Positions 51,036-59,794 of a stretch of DNA of 64,000 bases are shown piece by piece. The first letter of the stretch is position 1. Each line of letters opens with the position of its first letter. The stretch comes from Collinsella sp. AF20-14LB. GTDB taxonomy: Bacteria; Actinomycetota; Coriobacteriia; Coriobacteriales; Coriobacteriaceae. The DNA lies in assembly GCF_003459505.1 (NCBI RefSeq), contig NZ_QRWD01000010.1, forward strand, positions 1-64,000, in the 5' to 3' direction. The notes under the pieces were generated by a model. That model made no database searches and was not told the DNA's origin. It was given only the letters and a program-made list of their open reading frames with translations. The position numbers and the translations under genes were made by a program.

Positions 51036-52406
51036 ATGTTTAAACGGAAGGCATATGATCGTCTGCAGGAGTGGAAAGAACGCTCGCAAGGGCGCACTGC
51101 GGTGCTTATTGAGGGTGCAAGACGCGTTGGCAAAACGACGCTCGTCAAGTGCTTCGCGCAAAATGAATACAAGGATTATCTGTACATTGACTTTTCGGCT
51201 GCTAGTAAAGCCACGCTCGATATATTTCTGAACCATCGTGAAGATGTCGATCTTTTTTTACGCATGCTTCAGCTGCAGTATGGTAAGGCCCTCGAACCGA
51301 GAGAGTCGCTGGTCATTTTTGATGAAGTGCAGCGGTTTCCCATCGCGCGCGAATACATAAAGCATCTTGTAGAAGACGGCAGATTTGATTACATCGAGAC
51401 TGGCTCTCTTGTCTCCATCAAAAAGAATGTCGATAGCATTGTCATACCGTCAGAGGAAGAAAGAATCCCTCTCGAGCCCCTCGATTTTGAGGAGTATCTT
51501 TGGGCGACCGGAAAAGATCTTTATGCAGAAGAGATCCGTAAAGCGCGCGAATCTCGGACCGCGCTTCCGGACGGCGTTCATGCGACGTGCATGAGGTTAT
51601 TTGATGAGTATATGCTTGTCGGTGGTATGCCTCAGTCGGTCGACTCCTTTGTGGCAGAGAATGATTTTAGAGGATGCGACAGGGTTAAACGGCAGATTAT
51701 CGCACTGTACAGGGAGGACATTGCCAAGTTTGGAGGTTCGGACGCTAGACGTGCGCTGGCGGTTTATGACGATATTCCGGGTCAATTATCTGCGGCAAAT
51801 AAACGGTTCAAATTTGACAGCTTGGAGAAGGGGTCCCGTTTTGAGACATATGAGTCGGCGTTAATCTGGCTTGAGGATGCGCGACTGATTAACCGTTGCT
51901 ATTTATGCAGTGATCCGAGCGTGGGTTACCGCCTGCACGAGGACGCGTCTTCGCTTAAATGCTATATGGCGGACACGGGACTGCTCGTGAGCTTGGCGTT
52001 TGATGATGGTCCGGACCTTATGGATGTTCATAGAGACATTCAATTTGGAAGAATTTCAATTAATAAAGGAATGCTAATCGAGAACATCGTGGCGCAGCAG
52101 CTTAAGAGTCTGGGGCATTCGCTTTTTTATTACAGCTGGCAGGAGCCTTCCAAAACAGAGGGGAGTCGGCCCAGAACGCGTGAAATTGATTTTCTTGTTT
52201 CGCGCGGCTTTGAAGACGCGGCTGGAAAACCGCGGGTCACTCCTGTTGAAGTTAAATCTTCCAAATCGTATTCAACAATCTCGCTTGACGATTTCGGCAG
52301 ACGATTCGAACGACGAGTCGGAGAAGAGATAGTTCTTCACCCAAAACAGCTCAGGGCTGAAGGGCATAGGATATATCTACCTCTGTATATGACGATCTTT
52401 ATCTGA
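51036..52406 (+). CDS. AAA-type ATPase with DUF4143 domain
   Basis: A 456-residue protein. The AAA domain has Walker A GARRVGKTTLVK (from Gly27) and Walker B SLVIFDEVQRFP, with sensor-like ETGSLVSI. After residue ~180 comes a DUF4143 region (YMLVGGMPQSVDSFV) and a late REIDFLVSRG ... TPVEVKSS segment that resembles a nuclease-type (PD-(D/E)xK) motif seen in this family. GC is lower than its surroundings. Such ATPases are common in gut bacteria, often in many copies, with unknown roles. ATG follows GAGGTGA. Confidence 0.85.
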   Translation: MFKRKAYDRLQEWKERSQGRTAVLIEGARRVGKTTLVKCFAQNEYKDYLYIDFSAASKATLDIFLNHREDVDLFLRMLQLQYGKALEPRESLVIFDEVQRFPIAREYIKHLVEDGRFDYIETGSLVSIKKNVDSIVIPSEEERIPLEPLDFEEYLWATGKDLYAEEIRKARESRTALPDGVHATCMRLFDEYMLVGGMPQSVDSFVAENDFRGCDRVKRQIIALYREDIAKFGGSDARRALAVYDDIPGQLSAANKRFKFDSLEKGSRFETYESALIWLEDARLINRCYLCSDPSVGYRLHEDASSLKCYMADTGLLVSLAFDDGPDLMDVHRDIQFGRISINKGMLIENIVAQQLKSLGHSLFYYSWQEPSKTEGSRPRTREIDFLVSRGFEDAAGKPRVTPVEVKSSKSYSTISLDDFGRRFERRVGEEIVLHPKQLRAEGHRIYLPLYMTIFI

Positions 52407-52466
52407 TCGGTGGAATGCGGCCAAAAAGGGGGCATGCGGCTGAGATTGTCAGCCCGGTCTATTTTA

Positions 52467-52689
52467 TTTGTCTCGATCTGTAACAGCTAGGGGCGAAAAC
52501 ACAAGCTAGTTGTTACAGATTTAGATTGAAGGGATTGGCTCGCACGTTTATCTAAATCTGTAACAACTAGACGTCCAAAACCGGGTTAAGTGTTACAGAT
52601 TTAGATATTTCGGCCTGGCTTCCACGTTTGTCTCAATCTGTAACAGGTGGGACCGAAAAACTCGGCTAAATATTACAGATCGAGACAAA
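52467..52689. repeat. Three tandem palindromic units, family E, 80-bp period
   Basis: Units begin at 52467, 52547 and 52627, exactly 80 bases apart. Each has inverted arms around TCTGTAACA and TGTTACAGA-type sequences and a G/C-rich core. Outer arms differ between units yet remain largely complementary (GTCTC with GAGAC in one, ATCTAAA with TTTAGAT in another). A single copy is at 39575-39637. Confidence 0.85.
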
Positions 52690-52709
52690 CGGCTCCCGGT
52701 CCGCCCAAA

Positions 52710-52754
52710 CACAAAGGCCGGGGGCGGCGCGCCGTGTGACGTGCCGCCCCCGGC
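52710..52754 (-). terminator. Terminator after lacG
   Basis: On the minus strand GCCGGGGGCGGC pairs perfectly with GCCGCCCCCGGC and is followed by CTTTGTGTTTG. Confidence 0.82.
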
Positions 52755-52807
52755 TGAGAAATGGGGACAAGTTATGTGAGTGGGGCAATGCCGCTCGTCG
52801 CAAGCCA

Positions 52808-54247
52808 CTAGTCCAGACGACGGGTCTGCGCCACGTGCTTGTACCAGTAGGCGCTCGCCTTGGGCGTGCGCTTTTGGGTCTTAAAGTCTACGTAGAAGAA
52901 GCCATAGCGCTTGTTGTAGCCGTTGGTCCAGGAGAACTGATCCTGCAGGCTCCACAGGAAGTAGCCGCCCACGTTGACGCCCACCTCCATGGCCTTGAGC
53001 AACCAGCGCAGGTGCTGCTCGATGTAGTCGATGCGCGGCTGGTCGTCCACAAAACCGTCCTTGTAGGGGTCCTTGTAGCCCATGCCGTTCTCGGTGATGA
53101 AGATCTGCTTGTAGTTGGGATAGCGCTGCTTAATGTAGACGAGCAGATCGAACAGGCCCTCGGGATAGATGATCCAGTCCCAGTCGGTGGTGGGGATGCC
53201 GGGCTTGTTCACATGCTCGCCAATACCCTTGACGCGCCAGCGGCCGGTGCCCTTCTCGCCCGTACCGTTGTGGTGCAGGTCGTTCTCGCCATCGTAAGCC
53301 TTGAGGAAGCGGCATTGGTAGTTGTTAACGCCCAAGTAGTCGTTGTAGAGCGCTGCCTCGCGCATAATCTCGAGGTCATCATCCAGAATCTCGATGGCAC
53401 CGCCCGAGATGGCAGCCAAGCGGTTGGCGCACTCGAGGGTGTCGGGCGCGTAGTCGCCGCGGAAGGTGGCGTCGAGCAAAAACTGGTTCTGCAGCACGTG
53501 CTCGTTGTTGGCGGCCTTGATGTCGGCGGGGTCGTTCTCGTTGAGCGGGTACTTGAACTCTAACGACTGAATGACGCCGATCTTGCCCTTAAAGCCGCCG
53601 TTGTGGAAGGCCAGCACAGCCTTGGCGTGGGCAAGCATCATGTTGTGCTCGCACTGGAAGGCCTCGGCCAGATGAGCTTTGACGCCGCCGGGGAAGGTGC
53701 CCTCGATGTAGGTGTTGGAGGCGTCAGCCCAGATCTCGTTAAAGGTGAACCAATAGGTCACCTGGTCAGCGTATTCCTTAAAGCAGAAGGTGGCAAAGTC
53801 CACAAAGGCGTCGATGGTCTCGCGATTGAGGAAGTCGCCCTTCTCAAAGAGGGGCAGCGGCGTGTCAAAGTGATGCAGCGTGACAAACGGCTCAACGTGG
53901 TGCTTGTGGCACTCGGCAAAGAGATCGTGGTAGAACTGCACGCCCTCGGGGTTTACCTTGCCAGTACCCTCGGGGAAGATACGGCTCCAGGCGATGGAGA
54001 GGCGGATGCCGTTGATGCCGAACTCCTCGCACAGCTCCAGGTCGACGGGGTACTGGTTGTAGAAGTCGGAAGCGGGATCGGGAGAGAAACGGCCCTGGGC
54101 CTCCAGGAAGTCGTCCCAGGCAACCTTGCCCTTACCGTGAGTGCGGGTCTCGCCCTCTACCTGGTAGGCAGCGGTGGCGCCGCCAAAGACAAAGTCCTCG
54201 GGAAACTGCGCAGGCGGGTTGGTGACGCTAGCAGGATTAACGGACAT
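52808..54247 (-). CDS. lacG: 6-Phospho-beta-galactosidase
   Basis: A 479-residue GH1 enzyme closely resembling lactococcal LacG. It hydrolyses lactose-6-phosphate to glucose and galactose-6-phosphate. Acid/base Glu in YWFTFNEIWAD, nucleophile Glu in IFITENGMGYKD, and the phosphate-binding region near WSLQDQFSWTNGYNKRYGFF. Opening FPEDFVFGGATAAYQVEGET is typical. It is the second gene of a minus-strand lacE-lacG operon. Phospho-beta-glucosidase activity is the main alternative, made less likely by the lacAB genes nearby. Confidence 0.9.
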   Translation of the reverse strand: MSVNPASVTNPPAQFPEDFVFGGATAAYQVEGETRTHGKGKVAWDDFLEAQGRFSPDPASDFYNQYPVDLELCEEFGINGIRLSIAWSRIFPEGTGKVNPEGVQFYHDLFAECHKHHVEPFVTLHHFDTPLPLFEKGDFLNRETIDAFVDFATFCFKEYADQVTYWFTFNEIWADASNTYIEGTFPGGVKAHLAEAFQCEHNMMLAHAKAVLAFHNGGFKGKIGVIQSLEFKYPLNENDPADIKAANNEHVLQNQFLLDATFRGDYAPDTLECANRLAAISGGAIEILDDDLEIMREAALYNDYLGVNNYQCRFLKAYDGENDLHHNGTGEKGTGRWRVKGIGEHVNKPGIPTTDWDWIIYPEGLFDLLVYIKQRYPNYKQIFITENGMGYKDPYKDGFVDDQPRIDYIEQHLRWLLKAMEVGVNVGGYFLWSLQDQFSWTNGYNKRYGFFYVDFKTQKRTPKASAYWYKHVAQTRRLD

Positions 54248-54317
54248 GATGAAATATCCAATCGTCTAAATCGAAGTGCCAGTCGGTCTTGGATGGTCGG
54301 CTGGCCCTGAGCGTTAC

Positions 54318-56093
54318 TTACTTCGAGAGTTGCTCGCTTACGAAGGCGAGAGACTTGTCGCCGTTCTGGGAGAGCTCGATGTATTGCTTACCGCGGCAGG
54401 CGACGCACTTGTTGCCCACGCGCTCGCAGTCCTTCTGCAGGTCTGCCAGGTAGCTTGCGGCCTGCGGGGCCAGGACGACCAGGTCAAAGTCGGGGAGCAT
54501 ATCCACGTGGTTGCCATAGGCCTCGGCAGCGGTCTCCAGATTGATGCCGCGCTCCTTGGCAGCCTTGGCCAGCGCGTTGGCGAGCAGGCCCGAGGTTCCG
54601 CCACCCTGGCAGAGCACGAGCACGCGCTTGCCGTTGAGGTCGCTGGCGGTCGTAGCCTCGGCAGCGGGTGCTGCGGAAGCGGCGGGGGCGTCAGCCTTCA
54701 CGGTCTCGGCGGCAGCGCCGGCGGCAACGCTCTTGGCATCGGCCTTGCCCTGGAAGGCATCGTTGAGCTTGGCAGCCTTCTCGGCGTTCTTGGCGGCGAG
54801 CTCCTCCTGGGAGATCTCGGCCTCCTCGGCGCACTTCTGGGCGTCATAGGCACGGAAGAACGGGTAGTACAGGGCAAAGTCGACGATCAGGATGATGGCG
54901 AGCATCACAAAGGCGAGCGGCTGGAAGCCCAAGCCCATGATGGTGCCGATGGGGCCGGGGACGGTCCAAGGCAGGGTGTACATAAAGCCGTTCATGCCCA
55001 AGAAGTCGATAAAGATCTTGAGGATCCAGATGTTGGCGATCGGGGCAAAAACAAACGGGACAAAGAAGACGGGGTTGAGCACGATGGGCGCGGCGAACAG
55101 CAGCGGCTCGTTGACAGCAAAGCAGACCGGGACGATGGCGGCCTTACCGACGGCGCGCATCTCCTGGGATTTGGCCAGGAAGCAGAACATGAAGACCAGG
55201 ACGAGCGTGGCACCGGTGCCGCCCATGCAGACGACGAAGTACTGGGCACCCTGGGTCAGGACAGCGGAAGCGTGCTGGCCGGCCTGGAACGCAGCCAGGT
55301 TGTCGGTCATGTTGGCGACGAGGGCGGCGGCGATGGCGGGCTCGACGATCGAGGGGCCGTGGACGCCCACGAACCAGAAGAGGCTCATAGCGCCGTAGAT
55401 CACAGCGAGGCCGATGTAGCCGTCGGCGGCGGTGAACAGGGGCTGGAACACCTGGATGACGCCCTGGGCAAAGCAGAAGCCAAAGGCAGCACGGAAGACG
55501 ATATCAAAGACCCAAAAGACGGTGATGCAGACGGAGAAGGGGATGATGTCCTTAAAGGTCTGCGAGATGTTGGGCGGAACCTGCTCGGGCATCTTGACGG
55601 TGATGTTGCGCTTAATGAAGAACTTGTAGATGATGCCGGTCACAAACGCAGCGATAAAGGCGGTCAACAGGCCCTTGGAACCAAGGTAGGTGGTGTTGAA
55701 GCCGCTGGCAGCGTCCGTGGCGATGGTGTCGCTCGAAAGGAGCAAGAAGCCGATGATGGCCGCGCACATGCACGAGATAAAGTTGATCTGGTTGTTCTTG
55801 GGCAGGTCGCGGTTCTGGGCGTCGGCGAAGTGCTTGGCCGTGGTGGCGGCACAGGCGATGGCCAGGATGCCCATGGAGTAGTTGTAGCACTTCCACAGGG
55901 CGTTGTTGATGTCATCGGGCCAATAGAAACCCCAGATGTTGGGGACCGAGGCTACCAGGCAGAAGATGGACGAGAAGATGATGATGGGGATGACGGAGAT
56001 AAAGCCGTCGCGGATCGCCTTGAGGTACTTGTTGCGGGCGATCGCGTTGAAAAAGGGCTGGCCCTTTTCGATGATGGCGATGAGTTGCTCCAT
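54318..56093 (-). CDS. lacE: Lactose-specific PTS EIICB
   Basis: A 591-residue fused permease. The IIC domain (~residues 1-430) has PFFNAIARNKYLKAIRDGF, VGVHGPSIVEPAIAAA and FAVNEPLLFAAPIVLNP. An Ala-rich linker joins it to IIB, whose active cysteine lies in RVLVLCQGGGTSGLLANAL. Length and order match LacE of lactococci and staphylococci. It imports lactose as lactose-6-phosphate for LacG, with EIIA supplied by lacF at 57669. It is divergent from the LacI regulator. ATG follows AGGAGCA. Confidence 0.92.
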   Translation of the reverse strand: MEQLIAIIEKGQPFFNAIARNKYLKAIRDGFISVIPIIIFSSIFCLVASVPNIWGFYWPDDINNALWKCYNYSMGILAIACAATTAKHFADAQNRDLPKNNQINFISCMCAAIIGFLLLSSDTIATDAASGFNTTYLGSKGLLTAFIAAFVTGIIYKFFIKRNITVKMPEQVPPNISQTFKDIIPFSVCITVFWVFDIVFRAAFGFCFAQGVIQVFQPLFTAADGYIGLAVIYGAMSLFWFVGVHGPSIVEPAIAAALVANMTDNLAAFQAGQHASAVLTQGAQYFVVCMGGTGATLVLVFMFCFLAKSQEMRAVGKAAIVPVCFAVNEPLLFAAPIVLNPVFFVPFVFAPIANIWILKIFIDFLGMNGFMYTLPWTVPGPIGTIMGLGFQPLAFVMLAIILIVDFALYYPFFRAYDAQKCAEEAEISQEELAAKNAEKAAKLNDAFQGKADAKSVAAGAAAETVKADAPAASAAPAAEATTASDLNGKRVLVLCQGGGTSGLLANALAKAAKERGINLETAAEAYGNHVDMLPDFDLVVLAPQAASYLADLQKDCERVGNKCVACRGKQYIELSQNGDKSLAFVSEQLSK

Positions 56094-56150
56094 GCAATGC
56101 TCCTAAGAGTCGGTGGGTTAGCAACGATGGTAGCTTTTGGCGTTCGGTTG

Positions 56151-56300
56151 CCAAAATGTTGACGTTGCCATTTTGCGACACAAAAAAAGACGCGAACCAG
56201 TGGTTCCTATGCCTGCGAACCATCGATTCCTTACGCGTAAACGTTTGAGCCGCCCGGTGGCTCTGTATTTGCGCAATGGCAACGTTAACATTTGGGCGAC
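56151..56300. promoter_or_regulatory. Paired operator-like sequences between lacE and the LacI gene
   Basis: AAATGTTGACGTTGCCATT at 56154-56172 and, inverted, AATGGCAACGTTAACATTT at 56275-56293 share AATGTT-ACGTTGCCATT, with the central ACGT typical of LacI-family sites. They lie about 120 bases apart, allowing looping. GAACCAGTGGTTC (56193-56205) is an additional exact palindrome between them. Confidence 0.55.
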
Positions 56301-56328
56301 AAAAGCCGTTCGGGGAAGCAAGATTGTC

Positions 56329-56338
56329 GGTGAACGGT
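56329..56338. promoter_or_regulatory. GGTGAACGGT half-site upstream of the LacI gene
   Basis: Same ten bases as in the palindrome at 24028. A related GGTGGTAAACG follows at 56347. Confidence 0.4.
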
Positions 56339-56449
56339 AGGTTTTAGGTGGTAAACGTATTGTGGGGGAGGTGTTGGATATACTTGAAGGCGTTCATTTG
56401 ACTGCGTAGGGTGCCGCCAATGGCATCGTTGACATAGAAAGATCGACCT

Positions 56450-57454
56450 ATGGCCGCTGTTAAAAAATCGGTTTCCGTTAAGGACGTGGCGCGTCTCGCG
56501 GGCGTCTCGGAGCAGACGGTCTCGCGCACCGTGCACGATTCGCCCAGCGTGCGCCCCGAGACCAAGGAGCGCGTGCGTGCCGCCATGCGCGAGCTGGGGT
56601 ATCGTCCCAATTTTGCCGGTCGATCGCTGCGCCGCGGCAAGTTTAAGACCGTCGGTGTCGCCATGTTCAACATTACCGGCACCGGCAACCTCGACCGTAT
56701 GGAGGGCTTTACCGCTGCGGCCGACAAACACGGCTATGCCATCACCCTAACTAAAGTAGACGGGCATCCGTATACCCTCGAGAGTGCATCGTCGCGCATG
56801 AGCGCACTTCCGGTGGATGGCATGGTTGTGATCATGAATCGCATGCCGGCGGACTTTGGCACCTTCGAGCCGCTGCCCGGTATGCAGACGGTGCTCGTTA
56901 CCATGCTGGAGCACCCGCTCTGTTCAACGGTCGATAACGACCAGTTCGATTGCTCGCGCCAGGTGGTCGAGTACTTGCTGGTGCAGGGGCACAAGACCGT
57001 GCACTTTATCTCATGCCCCGAGCGCTCGCTTTCGGGCATGCAGCGCGAGGAAGGCTGGCGTGAGACACTGCGCGCATATGGTATTGAGCCGCCGCGACTC
57101 GTCCGTGGCGATTGGACGGCACAGAGCGGATATGCTGCCGGTCAGGCTCTAGCGGACGATCCGACCTGTACCGCCATCTATGCTTCCAACGATGCCATGG
57201 CCTACGGCTGCATTCGCGGGCTCGAGTCGCGCGGGAAGCGCGTGCCCCAGGACGTGAGCGTAGTGGGTGTTGACGATAGTCTGGGCGACATCGTGCCCGA
57301 CCGTCGCCTGACCACGGTGCGCTTTGACAACAAGCGCGTCGGCATGTGGGCTGTCGACAAGATTGCCGGCGCCGAGGGGGGTGCGTCTGGCGTGGAGCAC
57401 ATGCTGATCCCCGGCATGCTCGTAGAGGGTGATACGGTGCGCGATGTACGCTAG
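56450..57454 (+). CDS. LacI-family transcriptional regulator
   Basis: A 334-residue regulator. HTH and hinge: VSVKDVARLAGVSEQTVSRT, ELGYRPNFAGRSLRRG. The periplasmic-binding-like effector domain has MVVIMNRMPADFG, CSRQVVEYLLVQGHKTVHFI, AIYASNDAMAYGCIRGLESR and VSVVGVDDS. It is divergent from lacE-lacG and upstream of lacF, so it is the likely regulator of lactose uptake; most lactococcal-type lac operons use a DeoR-type LacR instead. Confidence 0.92.
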   Translation: MAAVKKSVSVKDVARLAGVSEQTVSRTVHDSPSVRPETKERVRAAMRELGYRPNFAGRSLRRGKFKTVGVAMFNITGTGNLDRMEGFTAAADKHGYAITLTKVDGHPYTLESASSRMSALPVDGMVVIMNRMPADFGTFEPLPGMQTVLVTMLEHPLCSTVDNDQFDCSRQVVEYLLVQGHKTVHFISCPERSLSGMQREEGWRETLRAYGIEPPRLVRGDWTAQSGYAAGQALADDPTCTAIYASNDAMAYGCIRGLESRGKRVPQDVSVVGVDDSLGDIVPDRRLTTVRFDNKRVGMWAVDKIAGAEGGASGVEHMLIPGMLVEGDTVRDVR

Positions 57455-57514
57455 GGTGTGGACCTGTTTGGGTTGCCACTAATTGTGTTCGATATTGTTC
57501 GCATTGGTTTAAAA

Positions 57515-57543
57515 ACCGTTCACGGGCGAAAATCGACCGTTCA
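57515..57543. promoter_or_regulatory. Two ACCGTTCA sites upstream of lacF
   Basis: ACCGTTCACGG at 57515 and ACCGTTCA at 57536, 21 bases apart (two helical turns). They match the arms of the palindrome at 24028-24057. Confidence 0.5.
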
Positions 57544-57668
57544 TAGCTCGAAATTGCGTTTTGCATTGTTCTGTTTTGTTTGAATGTTAATGTTTCTGTC
57601 ATACACAACGCAGCGCGTATGCCCGGACGCGATGCTCTCCATTGGTTCATATGTGAAAGGAACGCAAT

Positions 57669-58007
57669 ATGGCAACCAAAGAAGAAATCTCGATGGTTGG
57701 ATTCGAGATCGTCGCATACGCGGGTGACGCCCAGACTGATCTGCTTGCAGCGCTCGATGCTGCTCGCGAGGGTGATTTTGAGAAGGCCGAACAGCTGCAC
57801 AAGGATGCGAGCGATGCACTCATTGGCGCCCACGACACGCAGACCAAGCTGCTTTCGCAGGAGGCCGGCGGCGGCGAGATGGAGATGACCTTCATCATGG
57901 CCCACGCTCAGGACACCCTCATGACCACCATGATCCTGGAGAAGCAGACCCGCTTTACCATCGATGCCTATAAGCGCATCGCCGCACTCGAGGCTAAGCT
58001 CGCCTAA
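57669..58007 (+). CDS. lacF: Lactose-specific PTS EIIA
   Basis: A 112-residue type-3 EIIA. MVGFEIVAYAGDAQTDLLAA and TFIMAHAQDTLMTTMILEKQ are the family segments. The first His of the HAQDH signature is kept, the second is Thr, unlike the paralogue at 45974. It phosphorylates LacE. ATG follows AAAGGAA. It is transcribed away from lacE and ends in its own terminator. Confidence 0.9.
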   Translation: MATKEEISMVGFEIVAYAGDAQTDLLAALDAAREGDFEKAEQLHKDASDALIGAHDTQTKLLSQEAGGGEMEMTFIMAHAQDTLMTTMILEKQTRFTIDAYKRIAALEAKLA

Positions 58008-58033
58008 CGAATCCTCACAATCAAGTCCCCTTC

Positions 58034-58076
58034 CAAAAGCTCTGCCGCAAACCCGCGACAGGGCTTTTTCTTTTTA
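58034..58076 (+). terminator. Terminator after lacF
   Basis: AGCTCTG-CGC pairs with GCG-CAGGGCT around AACCC, followed by TTTTTCTTTTT. Confidence 0.82.
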
Positions 58077-58077
58077 C

Positions 58078-58124
58078 CCGGCACTTGGGGACGTTCCTTA
58101 TCTGCCGGCAGTTAGGGACGATCC
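58078..58124. repeat. Partial palindromic repeat, family D (copy 3)
   Basis: CCGGCACTTGGGGACGTTCC, then CTGCCGGCAGTTAGGGACG; similar to the first part of 7644-7701. Confidence 0.65.
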
Positions 58125-58135
58125 TGCCATGCATT

Positions 58136-58166
58136 TGATCCTTTGAGGATGGAAGAAAACGGGTCA
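58136..58166. repeat. 31-bp repeat, family C (diverged copy)
   Basis: TGATCCTTTGAGG to AAAACGGGTCA; same length as the 36583 and 63273 copies, with five differences. Confidence 0.7.
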
Positions 58167-58203
58167 TTAGGTTTGCTGCGATGCCGAATCGGCCTGTCGG
58201 TTA

Positions 58204-58357
58204 CAAAACTATGCCGGTTTACTACGATGAATCGCATTCTTTCAACTATGGAAAGAACAGCGTTATCAAAGCCGCAGGTAGAACGCTTGTCATTTTCTAC
58301 TAATAGCAAATGTGGTCGGTCCTATCGGTTTTATCGTAGTAAACCGGCATAGTTTTG
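58204..58357. mobile_element. MITE-like element with perfect 25-bp terminal inverted repeats, family B (copy 2)
   Basis: Ends begin CAAAACTATGCCGGTTTACT (58204) and recur exactly inverted to 58357. The 104-base interior has no gene. A sequence similar to its left flank (GCGATGCCG, CCTGTC) also precedes the copy at 36654. Confidence 0.75.
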
Positions 58358-58473
58358 AAATGGCACTATTCGACTAGCAGCGTTATGGAGCTTCTGCACG
58401 CCCTCCCGTTCGGTTTTTCGATGGGTGGGTATACTTTCCACCGCATTACAGGCCGGAATGAGGAGGTATCCAA

Positions 58474-59487
58474 ATGCCGGACAACGGATTGATTCAAAAG
58501 AGAGGCGCGCACGAGGTAGCTCATGGGCGTTCTGTCCAGATAACCGAGCACACGACAGTAACCGAGCTGCAGCCCAGCCTGTCCGATGTCGTGTGCGCAA
58601 ACAAAAAACTGCAGATTGGCATCATCGTCGCCCTTGTGGTTATGGCGCTCCTGTCGGGCTTTGTCGCGCGCCCGCATTTTGCCGATACCAAGACTTGGGA
58701 CTCCACCATCGAGGTTATCGATCAAAAGAAGGGCAACGTTTTGGCGCTCACGACCTCGTGCGTTGCCCTGTCTGCGGGCATCACGGCGCTGCCTGGAGAT
58801 ACGGGAACGCCGGTTGCCGAGCAGCTCGCACAGCTTTCAGGCAACCTCGGTATCGTGCTTGCCGTGCTATACCTAGAGAAATACTTGCTCACGATTTTGT
58901 GGTCGGTTGGCTTGGGCATCTTAATCCCGTTTGCGTTGGTGCTCTTTGCGGTCTCGCTTGGCATTCACGGACGCTGGAGCACGAGTGCCGTCCTGCGTCG
59001 CGTGGCGACCCGCGTGCTGGTAGTCGCCATGATCGGCATGGCGTTGGTGCCTGCAAGCGTGTGGGTATCGCAAAAGGTCGACGAGACATATCGCGTCAGC
59101 ATTGAACAGGCCGAGCAAAAGGCGGCCGACGCTGCGAGTGCGGCAGATAGCGACAGCTCCAAAGCAAGCAAGAAAAAGACCGAGTCTACAGAGTCCAAAA
59201 ACGTGCTCGAGCAGTTGACTGACGGGGCCTCGAGCCTGGTCACGTCGGTGACCAGCGGTGCCAAGCAGATGACCGACAAGATCGTGCAGCAGGTGACCGA
59301 CCTCATCGAAGGCGTCATTGTGATGATCGTGACCTCGTGTGTGATTCCTCTACTGGTGCTCGTGGCGTTCCTATGGCTAGGACACGTGCTGCTGGGGATC
59401 GATGTCTCCGGTCCCGCGAACTATCTGACGGATCGTTTCTTGAGCGCTCCGTCCAAACATGTCAAGAAGAGTGGGCAGTCTGAGTAG
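58474..59487 (+). CDS. Membrane protein of unknown function in the lac region
   Basis: A 337-residue protein with hydrophobic helices near residues 50-66, 130-165 (LLTILWSVGLGILIPFALVL), 185-200 and 285-310 (VIVMIVTSCVIPLLVLVAFL). Between helices three and four lies a long Ala/Ser/Lys/Glu-rich coiled-coil-like segment (EQAEQKAADAASAADSDSSK). No transporter or enzyme motif is seen. It stands between lacF and lacA with terminators on both sides, so it may be unrelated to lactose. ATG follows GAGGAGG. Confidence 0.72.
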   Translation: MPDNGLIQKRGAHEVAHGRSVQITEHTTVTELQPSLSDVVCANKKLQIGIIVALVVMALLSGFVARPHFADTKTWDSTIEVIDQKKGNVLALTTSCVALSAGITALPGDTGTPVAEQLAQLSGNLGIVLAVLYLEKYLLTILWSVGLGILIPFALVLFAVSLGIHGRWSTSAVLRRVATRVLVVAMIGMALVPASVWVSQKVDETYRVSIEQAEQKAADAASAADSDSSKASKKKTESTESKNVLEQLTDGASSLVTSVTSGAKQMTDKIVQQVTDLIEGVIVMIVTSCVIPLLVLVAFLWLGHVLLGIDVSGPANYLTDRFLSAPSKHVKKSGQSE

Positions 59488-59521
59488 GCGGCAAAGCGAT
59501 CTTTGGAAGATCAACCGTAAG

Positions 59522-59558
59522 AAGGGCGGCCGAGACACGTTCTCGGCCGCCCTTTTGT
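59522..59558 (+). terminator. Terminator upstream of lacA
   Basis: AAGGGCGGCCGAGA pairs perfectly with TCTCGGCCGCCCTT, then TTTTGTCT. Confidence 0.9.
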
Positions 59559-59611
59559 CTGTTGAACACATGGTCGCTACGTCTGCGCCGAGCCCAAACG
59601 GTCTGCAATCA

Positions 59612-59700
59612 ACCGTGAACGGTATTTGTTCAAAAAAGAACAAAGATAAACAAATAATGGTTGCAGTCGCTGTTCGAATGTGTTCAAATAAACATGAACA
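59612..59700. promoter_or_regulatory. lacA upstream operator cluster
   Basis: ACCGTGAACGGT (59612-59623), TTTGTTC-AAAAAA-GAACAAA (59625-59644) and TGTTCA-N8-TGAACA (59681-59700). The first matches 24266-24277 exactly. The others share TGTTC/GAACA arms. Confidence 0.55.
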
Positions 59701-59794
59701 GTGAAGAACCGCACATTCAGATGCCCGGACCTGAACGCGATTCAACACTTCCAAACAGAAACTACGCACCTGCGTATCTCTCAAGGAGGATGTC

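Noticed and set aside
54276..56162. 628-codon plus-strand frame opposite lacE
   Set aside because: Low-complexity Gly/Asp/Val-rich translation with no motifs; lacE on the other strand has full domain support.
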